Assembly (NCBI GenBank): GCA_002293535.1
Contig: DBDK01000007.1
Span: 51,308-115,307 of the forward strand
Length of the DNA stretch: 64,000 nucleotides
Source of the DNA: Alistipes sp. UBA934
GTDB lineage: Bacteria; Bacteroidota; Bacteroidia; Bacteroidales; Rikenellaceae
Reading direction: 5' to 3'
Made by a program: the position numbers and the translations under genes. The notes beneath the pieces were generated by a model, which ran no database searches, had not been told where the DNA came from, and saw only the letters and a list, made by a program, of their open reading frames with translations. Shown here in pieces: positions 18,607-27,268 of the stretch; position 1 is the first letter of the stretch; each line of letters begins with the position of its first letter.

Positions 18607-18622
18607 CGACGACGGCGATTTA
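18599..18622 (+). repeat. Palindromic element at the rsgA 3' end
   Basis: GGTCGTAACGACGAC followed by GGCGATTTA. The stem is GTCGT/ACGAC: compared with the consensus GTCGG/CCGAC, the innermost pair G-C has changed to T-A on both sides, a compensatory change. The repeat supplies the last two sense codons and the TAA stop of rsgA. Confidence 0.8.
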
Positions 18623-18632
18623 TAGCTACGCA

Positions 18633-19937
18633 ATGAAGACACTCAGACAACAATTTTTGGAGAACATAGGGCAGACGTCGGGTGGGCCGCTGGGGGTGGA
18701 GATCGAGCGAGCCGAAGGGGTATTTCTATGTACGCCGGCGAGTGAGCAATATCCTGATGGACAGCGGATTTATGATCTGATTTCAGGGGTTTCGGTGAGT
18801 AATGTGGGGCACGGGCGAACGGAAGTCGTGGCGGCGGTTCAGGCACAGGTGGCCAGGTATATGCACGCGATGGTGTACGGGGAACTGATCGAAGCTCCGC
18901 AGGTAAAGTATGCGGCACGGTTGGCGGAATTGTTGCCGGAGCAGTTGCAGTCGGTGTATTTTGTGAATTCGGGAGCCGAGGCTATAGAGGGAGCGATGAA
19001 GCTTGCGAAGCGAGCGACGAGGGCCACTCGCGTCGAACTCGGAACGAGCGACGGTTCCCCCGCGAGGACTGTGACCGAGCGGCGGGAGATTTTGGCGTTC
19101 AGGAAAGCCTATCACGGCTCGACGCACGGGGCTTTGTCGCTAATGTCGAGTCCGGAAGGGGATGAATGGAAAAAGCCGTTCGAACCATTATTGGAAGAGG
19201 TAGACTGGCTGGAATTCAATGACCTGAAAGGACTTGCAAAGATAACAGAACGGACGGCGGCGGTGATCGTGGAGCCGGTGCAGGGAGAAGGGGGAGTGAG
19301 AATTCCTGTGCCGGGATTTTTGGCAGCATTGCGGAAGAGGTGTGACGAAGTGGGGGCATTGCTGATATTTGACGAGATACAGACAGGAATGGGGCGGACA
19401 GGTCGGAACGCCGACGGCGGTGACAACGGCCTTTTTGCATTTGAGAAATATGGCGTTGTGCCTGATATTCTGTGCGTTGCAAAGGCGTTCGGAGGAGGGA
19501 TGCCGCTGGGAGCGTTCATCTCGTCGAAAGAGCGGATGGGTTTGCTGTCGCACGATCCGGCATTGGGGCATATTACGACTTTCGGGGGTCATCCGGTCTG
19601 CTGTGCGGCAGGGCTGGCAGCCTTGGAAGTGATTCTGGGAGAGGGATTGCTGGAGAGTGTGGAGGCGAAAGGGGTTATGTTCGAGGAACTCATAGGAAAA
19701 CACAAGGCAGTGAAAGAGATTCGGAGAGCAGGGCTGCTTATGGCGGTGGAGATGGGGAAAAATGTGGAGCCGCTGGTGCGAAGGCTGCTTGAAAAAGGGG
19801 TGATGAGCGACTGGTTTCTGTTCTGCGACACGGCGTTCAGGATCTCGCCGCCACTGACGATCAGCGAAGAAGAGATAAGGGAAGTGTGTGAAATTATTAT
19901 CGAATGTTTAGATGAGCCGGAACCGGCATCGATTTAA
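18633..19937 (+). CDS. Class III (PLP-dependent) aminotransferase
   Basis: 434 residues of fold-type I, class III, the group of acetylornithine, 4-aminobutyrate and diaminobutyrate transaminases; substrate not assignable from sequence. Visible motifs are VNSGAEAIEGAMKLAK (111-126), RKAYHGSTHGALS (157-169), IVEPVQGEGG (212-221), IFDEIQTGMGRTG (245-257, Asp247) and the PLP lysine Lys284 in CVAKAFGGGMPLG. There are two in-frame insertions: VELGTSDGSPARTVTER (134-150) before the conserved EILAFRKAYHG, and RNADGGDNG (258-266) between GRTG and LFAFEKYGV. The second is encoded by a palindromic element; the gene also ends in another element copy. Confidence 0.88.
   Translation: MKTLRQQFLENIGQTSGGPLGVEIERAEGVFLCTPASEQYPDGQRIYDLISGVSVSNVGHGRTEVVAAVQAQVARYMHAMVYGELIEAPQVKYAARLAELLPEQLQSVYFVNSGAEAIEGAMKLAKRATRATRVELGTSDGSPARTVTERREILAFRKAYHGSTHGALSLMSSPEGDEWKKPFEPLLEEVDWLEFNDLKGLAKITERTAAVIVEPVQGEGGVRIPVPGFLAALRKRCDEVGALLIFDEIQTGMGRTGRNADGGDNGLFAFEKYGVVPDILCVAKAFGGGMPLGAFISSKERMGLLSHDPALGHITTFGGHPVCCAAGLAALEVILGEGLLESVEAKGVMFEELIGKHKAVKEIRRAGLLMAVEMGKNVEPLVRRLLEKGVMSDWFLFCDTAFRISPPLTISEEEIREVCEIIIECLDEPEPASI
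19401..19424 (+). repeat. Palindromic element, in-frame in the class III aminotransferase
   Basis: GGTCGGAACGCCGAC followed by GGCGGTGAC, with a perfect GTCGG/CCGAC stem and AACG loop. It encodes GRNADGGD between the conserved GRTG and LFAFEKYGV segments, which are directly adjacent in relatives. Confidence 0.85.
19916..19936 (+). repeat. Palindromic element at the 3' end of the class III aminotransferase
   Basis: GCCGGAACCGGC followed by ATCGATTTA. The stem GCCG/CGGC with loop GAAC is shorter than in other copies, but the ATCGATTTA tail matches. The gene's TAA stop lies at the end of the repeat (19935-19937). Confidence 0.6.
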
Positions 19938-19946
19938 TTAATAATT

Positions 19947-21380
19947 ATGGCAGCAAATCCGGATAGTCTGGGGACGGAGAAGATAGGAAAGTTACTCGCG
20001 CGATATGCAGTGCCGGCGATAATCGCGATGGCCTCTATGTCGCTCTACAACATAATTGACAGCGTTTTTATAGGCCACGCAGTGGGTGCAATGGCACTGT
20101 CGGGGCTGGCGATCGCACTACCGCTGATGAACATCTCGGCGGCGTTCGGCTCGATGATCGGGATCGGTTCGGCCGCGATTATCTCGATAAATCTGGGAGA
20201 AGGACGGCGCGAAAGGACATTTCACATACTTGGAAATCAGGTGATTATGAACCTGATTATCGGCGTTTCGCTAACGGTTATGGCGCTGATTTTTCTGGAC
20301 GATATACTGAGAGTTTTCGGAGCGAGTGGCGAGACACTGCCCCACGCGAGGGAATTTATGGAGGTGATCTTGTTCGGGAACGTGATAACGCACCTGTTTT
20401 GGGGCCTGAACGAGGTGATGAGGGCGTCGGGCTATCCGCGAAAAGCTATGGCACTGATGGTGACGGCGGTGGGACTTACGGCTGTGCTTAATGCGTTGTT
20501 TGTCTTTGGGTTAGACTGGGGAGTGAGAGGCTCGGCGGCAGCTACGATCTGTGCTCAGGCAGTGGCTCTGAGTCTGGAAATAGTGCATTTTTCGTCGAAA
20601 AAGAGTTTTCTACACTTCAGAAGGGGGATTTTCAGACTGTCGAGGAGGATCGTGGGCGGGATAGTGTCGATCGGGGTGGCGCCGTTTTTGGTCAATTTTT
20701 GTTCGAGCATAGTGGTGATATTCGTGAACAGGGCGCTGATGACCACCGGTGGAGACCTGTATTCGGGAGGATATGGAGTGATGAACAGGGTGGTGATGCT
20801 GTTCGTGATGATATGCGCAGGGTTTAATCAGGGAATGCAACCGATCGTTGGGTATAACTTCGGTGCCAAAAAATATGACAGAGTGGTGAGGGCTTTGAGG
20901 GCGACGATCCTGTGTGCCGTGGGAGTGATGACGGTGGCATTTGTGCTGGGCGAACTGATTCCGGAAAGAATTGCGTGGCTGTTCGTGGGCGCGAGCGATC
21001 CGAACGCAGAAGAGCTGGTGACGATTGCAGCCAAGGCGATGAGAATCGTGATGATGCTCTTCCCGATAGTCGGTTTCCAAATAGTCACCTCTAACTTCTT
21101 TCAATACATAGGCAAGGCGCAAAAAGCGATCGTGTTGTCGATGACCAGGCAGATGCTGTTTCTGGTGCCGTTGCTGCTGGTGTTGCCCAGAATGTGGGGG
21201 CCGACGGGTGTGTGGCTCTCGTTTCCGATAGCCGATGCGGTGGCAAGCGGTTTGGCAGGGTTTTTGCTATTTTTTCAACTGAGAGAATTTAAGAAATTCT
21301 CGAAAAACTATGAAAAAACTGATTACGATTTGCGTGGCGCTGGGAGCGCTGACGGCTACGGCGAAAGAACCGGTGATTGA
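19947..21380 (+). CDS. MATE family efflux transporter
   Basis: 477 residues with about 12 membrane helices, a Na+- or H+-coupled exporter of drugs or metabolites in the inner membrane. Typical features are the N-terminal IGKLLARYAVPAIIAMASMSLYNIIDSVFIG (split in two: IGKLLARYAVPAIIAM and YNIIDSVFIGHAVG), and in the C-terminal half CAGFNQGMQPIVGYNFGAKKYDRV. The start at 19947 follows the aminotransferase stop by 9 bp. The last 71 bp, encoding a polar tail YEKTDYDLRGAGSADGYGER, overlap the signal peptide of the next gene in another frame, suggesting loss of an earlier stop codon. Confidence 0.93.
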   Translation: MAANPDSLGTEKIGKLLARYAVPAIIAMASMSLYNIIDSVFIGHAVGAMALSGLAIALPLMNISAAFGSMIGIGSAAIISINLGEGRRERTFHILGNQVIMNLIIGVSLTVMALIFLDDILRVFGASGETLPHAREFMEVILFGNVITHLFWGLNEVMRASGYPRKAMALMVTAVGLTAVLNALFVFGLDWGVRGSAAATICAQAVALSLEIVHFSSKKSFLHFRRGIFRLSRRIVGGIVSIGVAPFLVNFCSSIVVIFVNRALMTTGGDLYSGGYGVMNRVVMLFVMICAGFNQGMQPIVGYNFGAKKYDRVVRALRATILCAVGVMTVAFVLGELIPERIAWLFVGASDPNAEELVTIAAKAMRIVMMLFPIVGFQIVTSNFFQYIGKAQKAIVLSMTRQMLFLVPLLLVLPRMWGPTGVWLSFPIADAVASGLAGFLLFFQLREFKKFSKNYEKTDYDLRGAGSADGYGERTGD

Positions 21381-22257
21381 AAAAGAGTTGTTGTATGACC
21401 AACATACTTTGGCGGATACGTACGATTACAACGGGACGACACGCGAATTTCAATATGACAAAATGAAGGAACGACTGGCGATGCTCGATTCGATCGAAGT
21501 ACCGACAGTGTGGGACCAGGGAGGCGAGCCGAGGTGGGCGATACTGCAAAACCACAGGAACGAACACGGAACGGCGCCGCTGACCAAAGGTCACAAGACA
21601 GACGAATACCACTCAGTGGTAGATCGTTACGGAGTGATGAGAAACCAGTCCGTGCCGCTGTATGCCCAAGGGGAGCTGGGTAAAGAGGAGCCGGAGTGTT
21701 ACGGCAGGGACGGTTCACTGGCGAGGATGAGAGGCTGGAATGCGGACTCGACCGCTTATGTGGTGGAGGTGTATAATGCGCCGGGAGTGTGGGAAGTGCC
21801 GACGAAATTCGTGAGGCAAATAGACGAAGGGGTGGAATTTACGAAAGTAGTAATGATCGACAGGCCGAACCAGAATATTGCGACGCTCGAAAAGGTGGAT
21901 GACAAATGGCTCGTGAGAAGTATGAACCCCTGCTCTACGGGAGCACACAACCCTCCCTTCCAGAGGCCGACGCCCCAAGGAGTGTTCGTGATACAAGATC
22001 GCCAACCGAAAATGTTCTATACGGGTGATGGGAATTCTACGATCGTGGGCTACGCACCCTGGGCAAGTCGGATAACGAACGGTGCGTATATGCACGGTGT
22101 GCCGGTGAATAATCCGAACGGGTCGATAATTGAGTTCAGCACGACACTCGGAACGACTCCGCGCTCACACGAGTGTGTTCGCAATGCCAGTTCGCACGCG
22201 AAATTTATCTACGACTGGGCGCCGGTGAGGGAAACGTTGGTGTTCGTGTACGACTGA
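21310..22257 (+). CDS. L,D-transpeptidase (YkuD family), secreted
   Basis: 315 residues; signal peptide MKKLITICVALGALTATA. The C-terminal YkuD domain has TPQGVFVIQ (221-229), GAYMHGVP with His262-Gly263, and SHECVRN with the catalytic Cys289 and Arg291. The usual SHGC is SHEC here. Such enzymes make 3-3 crosslinks in peptidoglycan or attach proteins to it, in the periplasm. The N-terminal 150 residues contain YGRDGSLARM, a surface-loop pattern that may be native. The start is inside the MATE gene (71-bp overlap), but the signal peptide supports it strongly. It is followed by a second, unrelated-looking L,D-transpeptidase. Confidence 0.85.
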   Translation: MKKLITICVALGALTATAKEPVIEKELLYDQHTLADTYDYNGTTREFQYDKMKERLAMLDSIEVPTVWDQGGEPRWAILQNHRNEHGTAPLTKGHKTDEYHSVVDRYGVMRNQSVPLYAQGELGKEEPECYGRDGSLARMRGWNADSTAYVVEVYNAPGVWEVPTKFVRQIDEGVEFTKVVMIDRPNQNIATLEKVDDKWLVRSMNPCSTGAHNPPFQRPTPQGVFVIQDRQPKMFYTGDGNSTIVGYAPWASRITNGAYMHGVPVNNPNGSIIEFSTTLGTTPRSHECVRNASSHAKFIYDWAPVRETLVFVYD

Positions 22258-22317
22258 TTTTGCACTGAGTCGGGGCGGTATGCAATTTTTAGGTCGCGGC
22301 GTGCGTTTATATGACGT

Positions 22318-22887
22318 ATGCAGAATTTGATAATCTCTATAGTTTTATTATTAAATCAATTAGGACTCGACGGGCAAGTGCCGTACGAGGCATTTGAGAC
22401 CGCCGCACAGAGCTATTATGCAGTGGAAGGGCGCCAAAAGGACGTACTGACTTTAATTGATTTTACGAAACCATCGACCGATAGACGTCTGTGGGTTATT
22501 GATATGGCTGCCGGAAAAGTGCTCTACAATACTCACGTGGCGCACGGAAGGGGGAGCGGCGATAATTATGCAACCTCGTTCTCGAACATAAGCGGCTCGA
22601 ATCAAAGCTCGCTTGGGGTGTATCTGACCGAGAATACCTATATCGGTCGGAACGGATATTCTTTGGTGATCAACGGCTTGGAGGCAGGAGTGAATGACAA
22701 TGCGAAAGCGCGGGCGGTGGTAATTCACGGAGCTCAGTATGCAAATCCCGAAGTGATCGAGGCTCAAGGAAGACTGGGGCGCTCGCTGGGTTGTCCGGCG
22801 TTACCTGTGGCGCTCGCAAAAGAGGTGATCGACGTGATAAAAGAGGGGTCAGTCCTCTATATATATGGCAGTAACGACAAGATCTGA
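22318..22887 (+). CDS. Murein L,D-transpeptidase catalytic domain protein (YkuD_2-type)
   Basis: 189 residues. The core has LWVIDMAAGKVLYNTHVAHGRGSG (split as LWVIDMAAGKVLYN and HVAHGRGSG, 58-81), LGVYLTENTYIGRNGYSL (99-116), VVIHGAQY with His137-Gly138, and GRSLGCPAL with Cys159, the nucleophile motif of this subfamily. The N-terminus has a short hydrophobic segment (about 3-18) that could be a signal peptide or anchor. It follows the YkuD gene by 60 bp on the same strand, so the two may be coexpressed. Its last 39 bp overlap the convergent PPTase gene. Confidence 0.85.
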   Translation: MQNLIISIVLLLNQLGLDGQVPYEAFETAAQSYYAVEGRQKDVLTLIDFTKPSTDRRLWVIDMAAGKVLYNTHVAHGRGSGDNYATSFSNISGSNQSSLGVYLTENTYIGRNGYSLVINGLEAGVNDNAKARAVVIHGAQYANPEVIEAQGRLGRSLGCPALPVALAKEVIDVIKEGSVLYIYGSNDKI

Positions 22888-23343
22888 GTGAGGGAGAATG
22901 TGAACGGAGGCGGGATCGGGCGCAGAGCCGGTGACGGATGTGTATTTGAAAGCGGCCTCCTTTTTGCACCAATCCTCTATGGAAGAGACATCCGAGTAGC
23001 GAGTTTTAAGGGTTGGCGAGATGGGGCGGTTGCGAAGTTCGATGTCTATGGCGCAAGGGGACGGTGACCAAAGAACCGCAACCCAACCGACAGTGTGAGA
23101 AATACTTAGATAACCAATAGCTTTACCCGGCGGGGGCGCTCCAACTATTTGTGGGGCGCCGTTTTCGTTATAGGATATCGAGACATCGCGGCCAAGATGT
23201 CGGCGTACGATGGCGTGCCAAGCGAGCCATTCGGCCCGGCGGGAGACGGGTTTTAACAGGGAGGCAACAGACCATTCCTCGTCGGTAACCCAGGGGCGGA
23301 GAGGGGTCGGGTCGGTGGGCGTCCGCTGCAAGTCAAGAAACAC
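22849..23343 (-). CDS. 4'-phosphopantetheinyl transferase superfamily protein
   Basis: 164 residues of the Sfp/AcpT type, which transfer phosphopantetheine from CoA to carrier proteins. Diagnostic residues are ISHTVGWVAV (81-90), the metal-binding Asp100 and Glu102 in CAIDIELR, and WCKKEAAFKY (125-134) with Glu129 and Lys133. This is a compact member. It overlaps the upstream GldE-like gene by 11 bp; that pairing of a GldE-like CBS protein with a PPTase is familiar in Bacteroidetes. Its 3' end overlaps the convergent L,D-transpeptidase gene by 39 bp. Confidence 0.88.
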   Translation of the reverse strand: MFLDLQRTPTDPTPLRPWVTDEEWSVASLLKPVSRRAEWLAWHAIVRRHLGRDVSISYNENGAPQIVGAPPPGKAIGYLSISHTVGWVAVLWSPSPCAIDIELRNRPISPTLKTRYSDVSSIEDWCKKEAAFKYTSVTGSAPDPASVHILPHSDLVVTAIYIED

Positions 23344-24571
23344 GGTTCACACGGATTTTTTCGATACGGCGACCCGCCATAGATATAACCGAGAGGTGGA
23401 GCCGGGCATCGCCAGGGGACGGAGCGAAATCGACCGACTCGCCCTTGCGAAGGAAGCCGTGGCGGATCTCAAGCATAAGCCCTGCGAGAGTCTCGGCATC
23501 GCCGCGAACGGGAGCGAAAAAACCTTCATCTACACCGAGGATGCGCTCGACATCGCCGAGGTGGGTCTTACCGTCGAAAATCCATTCACCCTCGGCAGTA
23601 AGAGTGTAAAGAGCTGATTCGGAGTCACTCTCATCCGAAATCTCCCCTACTATCTCTTCTAAAATATCTTCGAGCGAAACGAGGCCGCGAGTGGCGCCAT
23701 ACTCGTCTACAACGATGGCGAGGTGGCGACGACCGGCCTGGAACTCTTCGAGAAGGTCGTCGATCTTTTTGTGCTCGGGAATGAAGAGAGCCTTACGGAT
23801 GAGTCTTTGCCAGGCAAAATCTTCGGATTCAGAGATATACGGCACAACGTCTTTGATATACAGGATCCCCTTGATGTGGTCGATGTTCTCCTCGAAAACC
23901 GGAATGCGAGAAAAACCCGACTCGATTATGACCTGCTTGACGTGAGCGAAATCGTCCTCGATGTCGAGTACGGTCATATCCAGACGCGGGCGCATAATTT
24001 CGCCGACCTCGCGACCGGCAAAAGATACGATACCTTCGAGAATCTGTTTTTCCTCGTCGGAATGTGCCTCGGTAACATCCAGCGCATCAGATAGTTGATC
24101 GAGAGAAAGATTTTCGCGACTCTTGCCCTTGATGCGAGAACCGGTGGTGACGAGAAGCCACGCGGCGGGGCGGAGGATTTTTTTGAGTACGGTTATGACA
24201 GGTGCGCAGATGCGAGCGAACCGGACGCTGTTATATGTGGCAAAAACCTTGGGGAGGATCTCGCCGAAAAGGAGCAGAATGAAAGTGACGATGACCGAAG
24301 TAAACACGAATTCCCAAACGGGCGATGAAAAATCGAGGGTGCGGTCGATGAGGAGCGCCGAAAGAATGACGATCGAGATATTGACCAAATTGTTGAGGAT
24401 CAGGATAGTAGCAAGGGTGTATTCGCGGTCGTCGAGTAGGCGGGCGATCTTTTCTGAGTGAGGGATGGCATCGAGGTCGGTCTGGCGAAGAGAGAAAAGC
24501 GACGTCTCCGACGCCGAAGCGAACGCCGAACAGAAGATAAGTGCGACAATGAGTATAAGGATCCAGATCAT
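23333..24571 (-). CDS. CNNM/CBS-domain membrane protein, GldE/CorC-like
   Basis: 412 residues: DUF21/CNNM membrane domain (about 1-150, three or four helices, with FASASETSLFSL near the start and LLLFGEILPK), a CBS pair (about 195-315; IMRPRLDMTVLD, RIPVFEENIDHIKGILYIKD, LAIVVDEYGATRGLVSLEDILEEIVG), and a C-terminal CorC/HlyC domain. Relatives are GldE of gliding bacteria and the CorC/HlyC group linked to Mg2+ or Na+ handling. Nothing here shows gliding genes nearby, so I give no symbol. It starts 12 bp after ftsZ on the same strand and is probably in the same transcript. Confidence 0.87.
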   Translation of the reverse strand: MIWILILIVALIFCSAFASASETSLFSLRQTDLDAIPHSEKIARLLDDREYTLATILILNNLVNISIVILSALLIDRTLDFSSPVWEFVFTSVIVTFILLLFGEILPKVFATYNSVRFARICAPVITVLKKILRPAAWLLVTTGSRIKGKSRENLSLDQLSDALDVTEAHSDEEKQILEGIVSFAGREVGEIMRPRLDMTVLDIEDDFAHVKQVIIESGFSRIPVFEENIDHIKGILYIKDVVPYISESEDFAWQRLIRKALFIPEHKKIDDLLEEFQAGRRHLAIVVDEYGATRGLVSLEDILEEIVGEISDESDSESALYTLTAEGEWIFDGKTHLGDVERILGVDEGFFAPVRGDAETLAGLMLEIRHGFLRKGESVDFAPSPGDARLHLSVISMAGRRIEKIRVNRVS

Positions 24572-24583
24572 AGCAGAGGCGGC

Positions 24584-25906
24584 TTACTCATCGAACAGTG
24601 AGCCGGTTTGGGGTTCTGCGGGAGCGTCTGCCTCCTTTTCGAGCGATGCCTTGGACGACGAGCCGTGGGACGAAGCGAGAGTGGCCTTACGTCGAACCCA
24701 GGCTGGAGTATTCACAAGGTGGTCGATGTTGGAGTAACGATCGGTGCCCTTCCACTGAACCGTACTGTTTTGAGGCGGGGTCTGCGGACGGAGAATACGT
24801 TCCGGTTCGGGTTCAGGGGTGGCTTCGGGAGTGAAGCGAGAAGAGGGAAAACCTGCGGGACGGTCATCGGGCTCAGGCCGGGAAACAACGATAGGCGGGG
24901 CGGACTGGTGAGCAGGAGCGGGAACGGAAATAACGTCATCGCCCGAACCGGCAAACCCGGTGGCGACGATTGTGAGTTCCAATTCGTCCTCAAGCGAAGG
25001 TTTGGATGCCGTACCCCATATAAGGTTGGCAGTCCAACCGGTGCGCTCCTGGAGATAATTACGGATAGTACCCGCCTCACGCTGAGTGACTTCGCGGTCG
25101 CCATAGGAGATATTGAGAAGGATGTTTTTGGCACCCTTAATGTCGCGATGATTCAACAGGAGTGAACTTACGGACGCCTCGACGGCCTCCAAAGCGCGAT
25201 CGGGGCCGGAAGCGCGAGCAGAACCCATAAAGGCACGACCGGAGCCGCGCATTACGGTGTTCACATCGGCAAAGTCCACGTTCACGGTGCCGTGGCCGGT
25301 GATGATCTCGGCAATACCTTTTACGGCAGTGGCCAGTACATCGTCCGCCTTCCAAAAACCCTCGAAAACGGGAAGGTCGCCATAAAGTTCGGCGATGCTA
25401 TCGTTACTGAGAACAAGCAGAGAATCAGTGTATTGTCGGAGTTCCTCGATACCGGCGCGAGCCTGAGCGGAACGGACAGGACCCTCATCGGTGTAAGGGG
25501 TGGTGACGATGGCAACGGTGAGAATATCGAGTTCGCGAGCAGCCTTGGCGATGATGGGAGATGCGCCCGTACCGGTCCCGCCGCCCATACCGGCAGTGAT
25601 GAAGAGCATTTTGGTGCCCTCGGTGCGGAAAACATTGATGATATCATCGACGCTCTCCTTGGCTGCCTGGGAACCCAGCTCAGGCTGGTTACCCGCTCCG
25701 AGGCCCGAACCCAACTGAACCTTGATGGATGCCTTGGAGTGTTCGAGTGCCTGGGCGTCGGTGTTACAAGCGAGGAAAGTGACGTCGTTAATGCCCAGAT
25801 CCACCATATGGTTGAGGGCGTTACCACCCGCGCCGCCAACCCCCGCAACCATAATTATGGAGCGCGAAACCTCGTCGAGGGCCAAATTTTTCAAGATACT
25901 GCTCAT
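24584..25906 (-). CDS. ftsZ: Cell division protein FtsZ
   Basis: Tubulin-like GTPase forming the division ring. 440 residues: VGGAGGNALNHM (23-34), the signature GGGTGTGASP (108-117), and the T7 synergy-loop region DFADVNTVMRGSG. After a Pro-rich linker (about 320-395) comes NTPAWVRRK, resembling the conserved C-terminal peptide that binds FtsA, followed by about 30 further residues ending SLFDE, so the peptide is not quite terminal. The last core gene of the division cluster, 3 bp after ftsA. Confidence 0.97.
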   Translation of the reverse strand: MSSILKNLALDEVSRSIIMVAGVGGAGGNALNHMVDLGINDVTFLACNTDAQALEHSKASIKVQLGSGLGAGNQPELGSQAAKESVDDIINVFRTEGTKMLFITAGMGGGTGTGASPIIAKAARELDILTVAIVTTPYTDEGPVRSAQARAGIEELRQYTDSLLVLSNDSIAELYGDLPVFEGFWKADDVLATAVKGIAEIITGHGTVNVDFADVNTVMRGSGRAFMGSARASGPDRALEAVEASVSSLLLNHRDIKGAKNILLNISYGDREVTQREAGTIRNYLQERTGWTANLIWGTASKPSLEDELELTIVATGFAGSGDDVISVPAPAHQSAPPIVVSRPEPDDRPAGFPSSRFTPEATPEPEPERILRPQTPPQNSTVQWKGTDRYSNIDHLVNTPAWVRRKATLASSHGSSSKASLEKEADAPAEPQTGSLFDE

Positions 25907-25909
25907 AAG

Positions 25910-27268
25910 CTATAGATCTTCGTCTCCATCTAAAGTTTCCGACATAAAACCCTCGAGCAACCTTTTCAAGGGATTGGAACGACGTGGCCTGGAGAGTTTT
26001 TCGGACTCTTCTTCCTCGACGACGGGACGGACAGGTTGCTGGGCGCGCGGCTGCGTATGGTGAGGGGCGGCTGTGTCCACGCGAGCGGGAGACGATTCTT
26101 CCAAAGCCTTAAGCAACAAGCCGATAACAGCGGAGTGAGAGGGGTCCTGTGCCAGTTCGGAGCACTCCTTGGTAACGTGAAGATCCGGCAGTGCCAGCCG
26201 AACTTCGAGACCTGTGACCTCGCGAAACAACTCGTCGATTCCATCCAGCCGGGAACCCCCGCCGGTGAGGACGATACCCCCCCGAAGCTGATCGAGCTCA
26301 AGGCCCGAATCGGCGATCTCCTTTATTACGAACTCAGCGATCTCCCGAAGACGGTGCTCTATGATAGTGGCGAGGTTGCGCTGAGAGATCTCCTGCTTGT
26401 CGCGCGGAGAACGACCGGCGATGGCGATGAGTTTGTCTGCCTTTACCTGAGGAGCCATAGCGCGCCCGAAGGTGGTCTTGAGACCCTCGACGTGCTTCTC
26501 AAGAATGCCCTGCTGATGGATGTCACGGTTGAGATCGCCTGCGCCGAAAGGAATACTACGGACATATTTGATGACCCCGTCGTGCCAAACGCAAAGATCG
26601 GTGGTACCGGCACCAAGGTCGATAACAGCCGCACCGAGCTCCTTCTCTTCGGGAAGCGTAACAGCTTCGGCGGAGACAACGGCCCCTGCAAAAGTACGCC
26701 GAGAGCGAACTCCAAGCGAGAGAAGCGTCTTTTCGAGGCGGTCGATAAGAGTGTGAGAACCAAGCACGAATCCGAAAGTTGCATTGAGCTTTTTACCAAA
26801 CCTGCCCACGGGATCCTTGGTGGTGTCCCGGCCATCGATCAGGTAATGAACAGGGAAGCGATCGAGAATGCGCAACCCCTCCTCTGCCTGAACACCGGCC
26901 ATAAGACGGGTGAGGGTCTCCACATCGGACGGACGGATTTCGCCGTCGGTGTGCTCACCGGTGAGAACATATTGATCGTGGGTGGCCGAACGGACGTGAC
27001 GACCAGAGGTGGCGGTGTAAAGGTCGGAAATATGCATACCGAGTCGCTGCTCGACCTCCGAGATAAGCTCCTTGATGGTCTCCGATGCCTGCTGACGATT
27101 GGTGATCTCGCCGCGAGTGATCCCCTGAAGCGGACGTGACGAAAGGTCGAGAATGGAGAGCCGTTTTTGGCCGTTGAGGTCGTTTTCGCTCTCGGTCGCG
27201 ATGCCCAAAGCAAGCGTGACGCTGCCCGAACCGGCATCAAGGGCCGCTATGTAATTTTTATTTGACAC
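25910..27268 (-). CDS. ftsA: Cell division protein FtsA
   Basis: Actin-like ATPase that tethers FtsZ to the membrane. 452 residues: phosphate-1 motif ALDAGSGSVTLALG (9-22), the SHS2/1C domain region, phosphate-2 motif AAVIDLGAGTTDLCVW, and the adenosine motif GGIVLTGGGSRLDGI. The C-terminus ends in a polar/basic stretch with RPRRSNPLKRLLEGFMSE, probably the membrane-targeting amphipathic helix. It overlaps ftsQ by 11 bp and is followed by ftsZ. Confidence 0.95.
   Translation of the reverse strand: MSNKNYIAALDAGSGSVTLALGIATESENDLNGQKRLSILDLSSRPLQGITRGEITNRQQASETIKELISEVEQRLGMHISDLYTATSGRHVRSATHDQYVLTGEHTDGEIRPSDVETLTRLMAGVQAEEGLRILDRFPVHYLIDGRDTTKDPVGRFGKKLNATFGFVLGSHTLIDRLEKTLLSLGVRSRRTFAGAVVSAEAVTLPEEKELGAAVIDLGAGTTDLCVWHDGVIKYVRSIPFGAGDLNRDIHQQGILEKHVEGLKTTFGRAMAPQVKADKLIAIAGRSPRDKQEISQRNLATIIEHRLREIAEFVIKEIADSGLELDQLRGGIVLTGGGSRLDGIDELFREVTGLEVRLALPDLHVTKECSELAQDPSHSAVIGLLLKALEESSPARVDTAAPHHTQPRAQQPVRPVVEEEESEKLSRPRRSNPLKRLLEGFMSETLDGDEDL

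Noticed and set aside
22285..22312. TAGGTCGCGGCGTGCG then TTTAT between the two L,D-transpeptidase genes
   Set aside because: Only a loose resemblance to the element; the hairpin is not preserved, so I did not count it.
26036..27139. 367-codon plus-strand frame opposite ftsA
   Set aside because: Low-complexity composition, no motif, fully antisense to a firmly identified gene; long antisense frames are expected in this GC-rich coding sequence. The same holds for 38217-39308, 6823-7761 and 2502-3290.
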